A stretch of DNA of 64,000 nt from Roseomonas nitratireducens (GTDB lineage Bacteria > Pseudomonadota > Alphaproteobacteria > Acetobacterales > Acetobacteraceae): NCBI RefSeq assembly GCF_017813355.1, contig NZ_JAGIYZ010000004.1, forward strand, positions 124,001 to 188,000, in the 5' to 3' direction. Below the pieces are notes generated by a model that saw only the letters and a list, made by a program, of their open reading frames with translations, was not told the origin of the DNA and did not search any database. Position numbers and translations under genes: made by a program. Of the stretch, positions 43,837 to 50,445 are shown one piece after another. The number at the start of each line of letters is the position of its first letter. Positions within the stretch are counted from its first letter, which is position 1.

Positions 43837-45882
43837 CTACTTCTCCTCCTCCCGCTTCGCTCGCTCCGCCTCCCGCAGGTAATCCTCGGTGGTCTTGGTG
43901 ACCGGCCGCGGCGCCCCCGCATAGGGATCGAGCCCGCCCAGCGTCGCCTCGTTGATCCGGCAGGAATCGCACAGGTCCAGGATCGCCTGCCGCGCCGGGT
44001 CGGCGAACATCCAGTGCGCCGACAGCTTCGCCTTCACCCGCGCGATGGACGCCTTGGTGCCGAACGCCTTGCCGCAGCCCGGGCAGGTCGCCGGTTCCTC
44101 CTCCTTCACCACGCGCGGGCTCGCGGCCTCGGCGGCGAAGTTCAGGCGCGGCGCCAGCGTGATGACCTTCTCCGGGCAGGTCGCGACGCACAGCCCGCAC
44201 TGCACGCAGGCATCCTCGAGGAAGCGCAGCTGCGGCGTCTCGGGGTTGGCCGAGAAGGCCGAGGTCGGGCAGACCGAGGTGCAGGCGAGGCAGAGCGTGC
44301 AGCCCTCGGTGTTCACCACCGTCGTGCCGAAGGGGGCGAGCGCCGGCATCGCCACCGTCGCCGCGGGTGACTTCGCCGCCTCGCGCAGGGCGCGGAAGCC
44401 TTGCAGCGCCATCTCCCGCGGCGTGCCGATCGCCTGGTGGGTGGACGGCGCGAAGGCGAAGGGCGCGCGGGGCAGGGTGGTCAGCGCCTCGCCCAGGGTG
44501 AAGGGGTCGTCCGTCTCGATCGCCGCCGCGCGCGGCGTGGCGTGGCCGAGGCCCAGGCCGGCGAGCGCGGCATTGGCGTAGTCGATGTTGCGCAGCAGCC
44601 CGTCCGCGCCGTGGGCGCGCTTGCCCGGCAGCAGCACGCGCACCGCGCTCGCCCCCCAGGCGAAGGCGCCGGCGATCAGCGAGAGGTCGAGCGCCGTGGG
44701 TTCGTTCACGCGCAGCGGCAGGACGCGGGCGGGCAGGCCTTCGCCGTGCCGGGCCAGCGCCTCGAGCATCGCTTCGCCCTGCGCCTCGTCATGGAACAGC
44801 ACCACCGGCGCCTCCCCGCCCGCGGCGCGGTAGGCCATCAGCAGTGCGCGCAGGCGCCGGGCGAGTGCGGAGGCCGGCGGCAGCGTGTATTGCGCGGCAC
44901 CCGTCGGGCAGACCGCGGCGCAGGCGCCGCAGCCGGCGCAGATCTCCGCGCTGATGACGACCTGGTCCTTCTGCGGGCCGGTGCCGGGCGTGATGGCGCC
45001 GGTCGGGCAGAGGTCGATGCAGCGCGTGCAGCCCGTGCGCTTGTTGCGGCTATGGGCGCAGAGACTGTCGGTGAAATCGATGAAGCGCGGCTTGTCGAAG
45101 GTGCCGTTCAGCTCGGCCGCGGCGGCGATCAGGCGCTCGACCGCGGCGGCGTCGGCCGGGTCGGCGCGGAGGTAGCCCTGGCGCACCTCATGCGCCGGGA
45201 ACAGCGGCGCGCCGCCGGTCAGGTCCAGCACGACGTCGGCGCGGCTCGTCGCGCCATCCTTGCCCGGCGCCCATTCGTAGCGGGCGCGGGAGGACGGGCG
45301 CGGCATGGCGGCGCCATCGACCGTCACCTCGAAGGCGCCAAGATAGCCCGTCGCGGCGCGGGCGCGGCCCTTCATCACCGGGAAGGCCGTGCTGCGCGGC
45401 GGGGTCACGTCCTCGGCCCCGGTCAGCAGCACGGTCAGGTCGAGCCGGTCGGCGAGCCTGGCCGCCACCTCCAGCGCCACCGCGTCGCGCCCCAGCACGA
45501 GCGTGACTCCGCCGCTTTCGAGCGGCACCAGCGGCGTCGCCGGCATGGGCTCGGCGGCGGCGGCCAGCAGCGCGGCCATCTTCGGCCCGGCGCCCCGCCC
45601 TTCCGCCGACCAGCCCGCATGCTCGCGGACATTGACGAAGATCGGCGCCTCGGCCCCGGCCTCGGCCGCTTCCTGGGCGAAGAGCGGCGCCTGGGCGGTG
45701 CAGGCGACGGTCAGCGGGCGGCCGGTGGCGAGCGCCGCCATGAAGCGGTCGAGCTGCGCCATGCAGAGCTGCTCCGCGGTGCGGAGTTCCGCCCCGCAGC
45801 CCCGCGCGATGGCCCGCTCGTCGAGCCGCATCGTGTCTTCGCAGCTGCACACGAGCGCGATGCGCCCATCCGATCCGCTCAT
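43837..45882 (-). CDS. Polyferredoxin of the formate dehydrogenase cluster
   Basis: A 681-residue soluble protein with two pairs of 4Fe-4S motifs. The first pair is GCTRCIDLCPTGA (with an upstream Cys in DSLCAHSRNK) and CAGCGACAAVCPTGA near 280-330; the second pair is GCTLCLACTSVCPTSA and ACVQCGLCVATCPEKV near 535-590. A C-terminal zinc-ribbon-like set follows (TCPGCGKAF and LDLCDSCRINE). The N-terminal ~250 residues look like an NAD/FAD-free alpha/beta domain with CSCEDTMRLDE. Homologues sit beside alphaproteobacterial formate dehydrogenases. It may shuttle electrons or help cofactor insertion; the function is unproven. Start ATG 45882; divergent from the ligase-like gene. Confidence 0.8.
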   Translation of the reverse strand: MSGSDGRIALVCSCEDTMRLDERAIARGCGAELRTAEQLCMAQLDRFMAALATGRPLTVACTAQAPLFAQEAAEAGAEAPIFVNVREHAGWSAEGRGAGPKMAALLAAAAEPMPATPLVPLESGGVTLVLGRDAVALEVAARLADRLDLTVLLTGAEDVTPPRSTAFPVMKGRARAATGYLGAFEVTVDGAAMPRPSSRARYEWAPGKDGATSRADVVLDLTGGAPLFPAHEVRQGYLRADPADAAAVERLIAAAAELNGTFDKPRFIDFTDSLCAHSRNKRTGCTRCIDLCPTGAITPGTGPQKDQVVISAEICAGCGACAAVCPTGAAQYTLPPASALARRLRALLMAYRAAGGEAPVVLFHDEAQGEAMLEALARHGEGLPARVLPLRVNEPTALDLSLIAGAFAWGASAVRVLLPGKRAHGADGLLRNIDYANAALAGLGLGHATPRAAAIETDDPFTLGEALTTLPRAPFAFAPSTHQAIGTPREMALQGFRALREAAKSPAATVAMPALAPFGTTVVNTEGCTLCLACTSVCPTSAFSANPETPQLRFLEDACVQCGLCVATCPEKVITLAPRLNFAAEAASPRVVKEEEPATCPGCGKAFGTKASIARVKAKLSAHWMFADPARQAILDLCDSCRINEATLGGLDPYAGAPRPVTKTTEDYLREAERAKREEEK

Positions 45883-45930
45883 GCCGTGAACCGCTCCCCG
45901 TGCCGCCCCCGATTGGACCAAGGGGGCGGG

Positions 45931-45944
45931 CGGCATATATGCCG
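45931..45944. promoter_or_regulatory. Perfect 14-bp palindrome in divergent promoter
   Basis: CGGCATATATGCCG is self-complementary and lies midway in the 93-bp gap between the polyferredoxin (start 45882) and ligase-like (start 45976) genes. Its AT core stands out from the surrounding GC-rich DNA. It could be an operator or a shared -10 region. Confidence 0.45.
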
Positions 45945-45975
45945 GCATGATCCGGGATGCGAGGGACCCCGCGCG

Positions 45976-46671
45976 GTGACCGAAGGACTGACAGACCTGC
46001 CGAGCGTCTTCACGCCGATCGTGCCGCTGCGCGAGGCCGGCGACGCCATGGCGCGCGCCATCGAGCTGGCGCCGCGCGAAGGCGCGGGCACCCTCGCCTG
46101 GGTGCGGTCCTGGTCGCGGATCGAGGCCGCGGTCGTGCTGGAACCCGAGGAGACGCTGGCCGCCGCGCGCCCGGCGCTGCTCGCCGCCATGGCCGCCTTC
46201 GCCGATGCCGCCGGGGCGCTTGGGCCGCCGGAGGTGCCGCTGACCTTCGGCTGGCCGGCGACCATCCGCGTCAATGGCGGCGTGGTGGGGCAGGCGCGGA
46301 TCGCCGCCCCGCCCGGCTGCGCCGAGGATGAGGTGCCCGGCTGGCTGGTGGTGGGGATCGAGGTCGCCTTCGCCGCGCCGACCGGCCACGACCCCGGTCG
46401 CGACCCGGGCCGCACCACGCTGTTCGAGGAAGGCTACAACGAGACCACCCCCGCCGAGATGACGGCCGCCTGGGCGCGCCACCTGATGGCGACGCTGGCC
46501 GACTGGCAGGGGCGCGGCTTCCGCATCCTGGCCGAACGCTACCTGGCGCGGCTCGACCCGGCGACCGGCGCCGGCGCGCGGCGGGGAATCGACCCTGTGA
46601 CCGGCGACCTCGTCCTCCAGCGGGGTGCCGAGCGCGAGGTGCTGCCCCTGGCGCAGGCGGTGGCGGCATGA
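45976..46671 (+). CDS. Biotin/lipoate protein ligase-like protein of the formate dehydrogenase cluster
   Basis: A 231-residue protein related to the BPL/LplA/LipB fold. GAGTLAWVRSWSRIEAAVVL aligns with the GRGRxGRxW loop of biotin ligases, and FGWPATIRVNGGVVGQARI with KWPND...K-x-x-G. However, the Gly/Arg-rich loop is degraded and the catalytic Lys position appears to be Val, so ligase activity is doubtful. The GTG start at 45976 lies in the divergent gap. Its stop overlaps the next gene (ATGA). It is the first gene of a 13-gene plus-strand run for formate dehydrogenase. Function unknown. Confidence 0.72.
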   Translation: MTEGLTDLPSVFTPIVPLREAGDAMARAIELAPREGAGTLAWVRSWSRIEAAVVLEPEETLAAARPALLAAMAAFADAAGALGPPEVPLTFGWPATIRVNGGVVGQARIAAPPGCAEDEVPGWLVVGIEVAFAAPTGHDPGRDPGRTTLFEEGYNETTPAEMTAAWARHLMATLADWQGRGFRILAERYLARLDPATGAGARRGIDPVTGDLVLQRGAEREVLPLAQAVAA

Positions 46672-47219
46672 CGCGCCTGCCGCGGACCATCCGGCTCGAC
46701 CCGTCCGACGCGCTGGTGTTTCCCCGCGCGGCCGAACCCGGCGAATGGGCCGTGCCCGGCGGCTTCTGCTTCTGGGACGACGACGTCGGCGCGCTGGAAG
46801 GCAAGCGGCGGCAGGCCTTCCGCGCGGGCTGGCTCGGCCTCGCTTCCTTCGGCTGGTCGACGCTGGTGCAGGTCTCGACCGCGACCGCGGCGCAGCGGGA
46901 AGAAGCGGTGGCGGCATTGGCGGCGCATATCCGCGCCGCGCATGGCGCGCCCGACGACGCCGCGGCGCGGGCGGCGGCGGAGGAGGAGATCGCCTTCGCG
47001 GAATCCCTCTGCGAACATCCGCCCGGCACGCTGCTCGCCCTCGGCCGCAGCCTGGAGGCGGGGGAGGTGCGCGAGCGCTTCCGCACGCTGCACGAAAGGG
47101 TGCAGGAACATCGGGCCTTCGACGCGCTGCCGGTCTTCGCGGCGGTGAGCGTGGAGGGTGAGGAGGAGGAAGCGCCGATGCGACCGGATCTCGCGCGCAT
47201 GGCAAGGGGCGGGACGTGA
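46668..47219 (+). CDS. DUF6505-like formate dehydrogenase accessory protein
   Basis: A 183-residue cytosolic protein, acidic, with no recognised catalytic motif. It begins MTRLPRTIRLDPSDALVF and has FCFWDDDVGALEGKRRQAFR and a long helical stretch rich in Ala/Glu. From memory it corresponds to DUF6505, a small family found almost only beside formate dehydrogenase genes; the number should be confirmed. It overlaps both neighbours by four bases (ATGA, then GTGA at its stop with ATG-type coupling), so translation is probably coupled. Role unknown. Confidence 0.7.
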   Translation: MTRLPRTIRLDPSDALVFPRAAEPGEWAVPGGFCFWDDDVGALEGKRRQAFRAGWLGLASFGWSTLVQVSTATAAQREEAVAALAAHIRAAHGAPDDAAARAAAEEEIAFAESLCEHPPGTLLALGRSLEAGEVRERFRTLHERVQEHRAFDALPVFAAVSVEGEEEEAPMRPDLARMARGGT

Positions 47220-48256
47220 GCGCAGTGTTGTCGCCTGGCGATTTCTGGGTCGCCTCCGGCCACCACCTTTGCGACGTGGCGGAGCATGGGCGGCTGATCG
47301 GCACGCCCGAGCTGTGGCGCGCATTTCTCGCGCGGCCGGAACTGATGCCGCCCGAGGAAGCCTGCGCGGCGGAACGCGCGCTGCACGCCGCCCTGATGGA
47401 CACGCCGCTGCAGGCGGTCGAGGAAGCGCGCCTCGCCGCGCTGGCGGATGCCGATGCGCGGGAGAATTTCTCGCAGTTCCTCGCCTTCCGCGACCGCGTG
47501 GCGGCGGCGCCGACGCTGGAGGCCGGCTGGCTCGCGCTGTACCGGGAGGGCGTCGCCGGCATCCCGCCCATCCTGCTGCAGATGCTGACGCACCTGGTCG
47601 CGCGCAGCGCGCTGGAGGGGGAGGGCGATCCCTTCGCGCTGCGGGCGGGCGAGTTGCTGTACCGCGCGCAGCGCGTCGGCATCCACCAGGGCGCGACGCT
47701 GCTGGCGGACGAGGAAGTGGTCGAGATGCGCGGCCGCGACGGCGGCTTCGGTGCGCTGGGGCAGTTGCTGGTCGAAGCCGGCGCGCCGCCGCGGGAGGTC
47801 GAGCTCGACGTGCTGACCGAGGCGAACGCGACCGCCTATCACGGCAGGTCCGACGCGCACGACTTCGCGCTCGACATCGCCGAGGGGCGGGACGGGCAGC
47901 GCGGCATCGCGCGCATGCTGGAACGCTTCATCCGCCACATGTTCGGTGAGGACGTGTCGATCCGCGCCGTGCCGGTGATCGAGGACCACAACTGGACCTG
48001 GCATGTCGGGCTGGATGCCGAGGCGAGCGCGATCGCCAACGACCTCTGGCGGGGCAAGAAGGTGAAGCAGGACAGGCTCGCGCGCATCCTGTGGCTCGGC
48101 GTGCTGGAATTCGCCGACCCGTCGCGGGTGCTGCCGCGGGTGGCCGGGCGGCCGGTCTATCTCCCGCTGGCGATGGATGCGGCGAACCGGCTGCGGATGA
48201 AGCCGCAGAACCTGGTGGCGGGGCTGCCGCTGGTGGGCAAGGAGCAGGCGGCATGA
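47216..48256 (+). CDS. DUF6352-like formate dehydrogenase accessory protein
   Basis: A 346-residue soluble protein starting at the GTG at 47216 (VSAVLSPGDFWVASGHHLCD). Conserved-looking patches are DFWVASGHHL, FIRHMFGEDVSIRAVPVIED and HNWTWHVGLDAEASAIANDL. I recall this as DUF6352, again restricted to formate dehydrogenase loci. No nucleotide-binding, metal-cluster or membrane motif is visible. It overlaps DUF6505 upstream and DUF3305 downstream by four bases each. Function unknown; a role in assembly or regulation is only inferred from position. Confidence 0.75.
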   Translation: MSAVLSPGDFWVASGHHLCDVAEHGRLIGTPELWRAFLARPELMPPEEACAAERALHAALMDTPLQAVEEARLAALADADARENFSQFLAFRDRVAAAPTLEAGWLALYREGVAGIPPILLQMLTHLVARSALEGEGDPFALRAGELLYRAQRVGIHQGATLLADEEVVEMRGRDGGFGALGQLLVEAGAPPREVELDVLTEANATAYHGRSDAHDFALDIAEGRDGQRGIARMLERFIRHMFGEDVSIRAVPVIEDHNWTWHVGLDAEASAIANDLWRGKKVKQDRLARILWLGVLEFADPSRVLPRVAGRPVYLPLAMDAANRLRMKPQNLVAGLPLVGKEQAA

Positions 48257-48765
48257 CGCTCGAGGTGCCAGGCACGGTCCGGATCGAGGTCGGGATCGTC
48301 GCGGAACGCCGCCCCGGCGTCACGCAATGGTCGGAGCATGCCTGGGCGGCGGTGGAGGTGCTGGAGGATTTTCCGGACCTGCCGCCCTGGACCGTGCTGC
48401 GGGAGGATGGCGGCCGGACGCTGTTCTTCGCCGGCAGCGCCGAGATCGCGCTGCATCCGACCGACACGGACAACTACGTACACAACCTGCAGGCCGACCG
48501 CCCACTTGTCTGGGTCGTGCTGCGCCCGGCCGCGACGCCTTCCGGCCTCATGCTGCAGACCGTGACGGTCGATGGCGGCGAGGCGCATCTCTATGCCGAC
48601 ACCGGCGCGGACACGCTCGAGGCGCTGCCCATGCCCGCCGGCATCCGCCTGCTGCTCGAACGCTTCGTCGCCGAGCATCATCGCGAGCGGGAATTCCACA
48701 AGCGCAAGCGCGACCGGCAGGACACCGATTCGCTCGGCCGGCGCGCGCGGGTGGAGGAACGGTGA
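48253..48765 (+). CDS. DUF3305 family protein
   Basis: A 170-residue protein of the DUF3305 family. It begins MTLEVPGTVRIEVGIVAERR and continues with WSEHAWAAVEVLED, FFAGSAEIALHPTDTDNYVH and NLQADRPLVWVVLRP, the conserved body of the family, and ends in a basic helical tail with EFHKRKRDRQDTDS. DUF3305 and DUF3306 genes occur as a pair next to formate dehydrogenase genes in many proteobacteria, and their role is not established. ATG overlaps the previous stop (ATGA); the next gene starts as GTGA at 48762. Confidence 0.85.
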   Translation: MTLEVPGTVRIEVGIVAERRPGVTQWSEHAWAAVEVLEDFPDLPPWTVLREDGGRTLFFAGSAEIALHPTDTDNYVHNLQADRPLVWVVLRPAATPSGLMLQTVTVDGGEAHLYADTGADTLEALPMPAGIRLLLERFVAEHHREREFHKRKRDRQDTDSLGRRARVEER

Positions 48766-49460
48766 GCGGCGAGGGCTTCCTCTCCCGCTGGTCGCGCCGC
48801 AAGCGCGCGGCCGAGGCGGGGCTGTCGGTCCCCGACCCGCAGGCGGAGGCGCCCGCCGCGAAGCCGCCCGCGCCCGCGACGGGTTCGGTTGCCGTGGCCG
48901 GCGCGGCGCCTGTGCCCGATGCCGACCCGGCACCCGGCGCGATGGAGGCGCCGGAGGAGCCCGGCTTCGACCTGGCGAGCCTGCCGTCGATCGACAGCCT
49001 GACCGCCGAGAGCGACTTCAGCGCCTTCCTTCGCACCGGCGTGCCCGAGGCGCTGCGCCGGGCCGCGCTGCGCAAGGCCTGGGCGCTCGACCCCGTGGTC
49101 AGCACCTATATCGGCCCGGCGGACTACGCCTGGGACTTCAATGCGCCCGATGGCGTGCCCGGCTTCGCGCTCGAACTGGGCGGCGATGTCCGGAAGCTGC
49201 TGGCCCAGGCCATCGGGCTCGACCGGGATGAGGAGCGCGCGCCCGCCGAGGCCGCGGAGACCGTCGAGACTGGCGATGCGGCGGAGGCGCCCGGGGCGCC
49301 GGCGCCACCGACCCTGGACGACCCCGCTGTCGCCCCCGCCATGGCCGACGGCGCGGCGCCGGTGGCGATGGCGGCGATCGCCCCCCCTTCGGAACCGGAG
49401 CAGGGCCCCCAACCGCCCGCCGCGCGGCCTCGCCGCCACGGCTCGGCAATACCGGGATGA
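48762..49460 (+). CDS. DUF3306 family protein
   Basis: A 232-residue protein with the DUF3306 hallmark at its start: VSGEGFLSRWSRRKRAA, a Pro/Ala-rich linker (about 30-75), the core DFSAFLRTGVPEALRRAALR followed by KAWALDP and YAWDFN, and a long low-complexity Ala/Pro/Glu tail. No enzymatic motif is visible. It is read from a GTG at 48762 that overlaps the DUF3305 stop. It closes the four-gene unknown block; the next 100 bp carry a probable promoter for the structural formate dehydrogenase genes. Confidence 0.83.
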   Translation: MSGEGFLSRWSRRKRAAEAGLSVPDPQAEAPAAKPPAPATGSVAVAGAAPVPDADPAPGAMEAPEEPGFDLASLPSIDSLTAESDFSAFLRTGVPEALRRAALRKAWALDPVVSTYIGPADYAWDFNAPDGVPGFALELGGDVRKLLAQAIGLDRDEERAPAEAAETVETGDAAEAPGAPAPPTLDDPAVAPAMADGAAPVAMAAIAPPSEPEQGPQPPAARPRRHGSAIPG

Positions 49461-49475
49461 GAATGAATCGCAACA

Positions 49476-49513
49476 ACTGACGTTATGTTTCAGTGACTTG
49501 CGCGTCATATGAT
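49476..49513 (+). promoter_or_regulatory. AT-richer promoter region of the torD-fdhA segment
   Basis: The 100-bp gap after DUF3306 is the least GC-rich stretch nearby. It holds an inverted repeat ACTGA-N9-TCAGT (49476-49494) and a TATGAT box at 49508-49513, about 48 bp before the torD ATG. No matching -35 at ideal spacing is evident. It may allow the structural genes to be expressed separately from the upstream accessory block. Confidence 0.35.
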
Positions 49514-49560
49514 TCCGGAGTAGTGCGGTCGGGATTAGGTTCGGGGAGCGAACTCAAGGC

Positions 49561-50163
49561 ATGTCCGGAATGGGCAGCGGCGAGCATGTCGAGGACACGC
49601 TGACGATTGAGAGGGCGCGGCTTTTCGCGCTTCTCGGTCGCCTGCTCGTGGCCGCGCCCGATTCATCGCTTCTGCTGGCGCTCGGCGGCCTGCGCGGCGA
49701 CCGCACCCCGCTCGGGGAAGCCTATGGCGCGCTCGCGAAGGCGGCCCTGGTGGCCGATCCCGTGTCCGCCGAGCGTGAGTTCCACGATCTCTTCATCGGC
49801 CTCGGGCGCGGGGAATTGCTGCCCTTCGCCTCCTATTACCTCACCGGCTTCCTGCACGAACGGCCCCTGGCCGAGCTGCGCGGCGACCTCGCCCGGCTCG
49901 GGCTCGAGCGCGCCGAGGGGATCGTGGAGCCGGAAGACCACATCGGCAGCGAATGCGAGGTCTATGCCGGGCTGCTCTCGGGCAGCTTCGAGGGCGGTCC
50001 CGCCGCGGCCGAGGCGTTTTTCGAAAAGCATCTGCGGCCCTGGGCCGGCAGGTTCTTCGCCGATCTCGAGAAGGCGGAGGCGGCGCGGTTCTATCGCGTC
50101 GTCGGCCATCTCGGGCGCGTGGCGGTCGAGATCGAGCAGGCGGCCCAGGGGCTGCCTGCGTGA
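49561..50163 (+). CDS. TorD/DmsD-family molybdoenzyme chaperone
   Basis: A 200-residue all-helical redox enzyme maturation protein. ERARLFALLGRLLVAAPDSS, EREFHDLFIGLGRGELLPFA and SYYLTGFLHERPLAELRGDL are the TorD-family signature (Y/F-x-x-L-F-x-G near a P-x-x-S-x-Y). Such chaperones bind the Tat signal of the catalytic subunit and hold it until molybdenum cofactor is inserted. Its location just before the Tat-bearing FdhA fits. It starts at ATG 49561 and is followed by the small Tat protein after 22 bp. Confidence 0.88.
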   Translation: MSGMGSGEHVEDTLTIERARLFALLGRLLVAAPDSSLLLALGGLRGDRTPLGEAYGALAKAALVADPVSAEREFHDLFIGLGRGELLPFASYYLTGFLHERPLAELRGDLARLGLERAEGIVEPEDHIGSECEVYAGLLSGSFEGGPAAAEAFFEKHLRPWAGRFFADLEKAEAARFYRVVGHLGRVAVEIEQAAQGLPA

Positions 50164-50185
50164 TTCAAGTCGGGGACGGTTGAGG

Positions 50186-50422
50186 ATGAGCGAAGGGACA
50201 AAGAACATGGCCGAACGCCGTGGTTTCCTGAAGGCGCTGGGGCTTGGCGGCGCGGCCGCGGCCGCGGCCGGTGTCGCGGAGGCCGCCGGGCCCGTGCGCG
50301 CCGATGCCGTTCCCGCGGGCACCGCCCGCAAGGAGAACGAAGCCGACCGGCTGAAGGCGCGCTACCAGGCCAACAGCGCGCATGTTCAGGCGTTCTATCG
50401 CACCAACCGCTACGGCGGCTGA
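50186..50422 (+). CDS. Small twin-arginine signal protein of formate dehydrogenase
   Basis: A 78-residue protein with a near-N-terminal Tat motif ERRGFLKALGLGGAAAAAAG, an Ala-rich h-region, then a short charged mature part EADRLKARYQANSAHVQAFY ending RTNRYGG. Similar tiny Tat proteins precede fdhA in many proteobacterial FDH clusters and are annotated only as formate dehydrogenase region TAT target. A role as assembly partner or small subunit is possible. Start ATG 50186, with an alternative ATG seven codons later. fdhA begins 23 bp downstream. Confidence 0.8.
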   Translation: MSEGTKNMAERRGFLKALGLGGAAAAAAGVAEAAGPVRADAVPAGTARKENEADRLKARYQANSAHVQAFYRTNRYGG

Positions 50423-50445
50423 GAGAAAAGAGGGAGCGAAACCCC

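Noticed and set aside
43837-47682. A 1281-codon minus-strand frame extending the polyferredoxin upstream
   Set aside because: The part upstream of 45882 is Arg/Ser/Pro-rich and lies opposite the ligase-like and DUF genes; the true start is the ATG at 45882.
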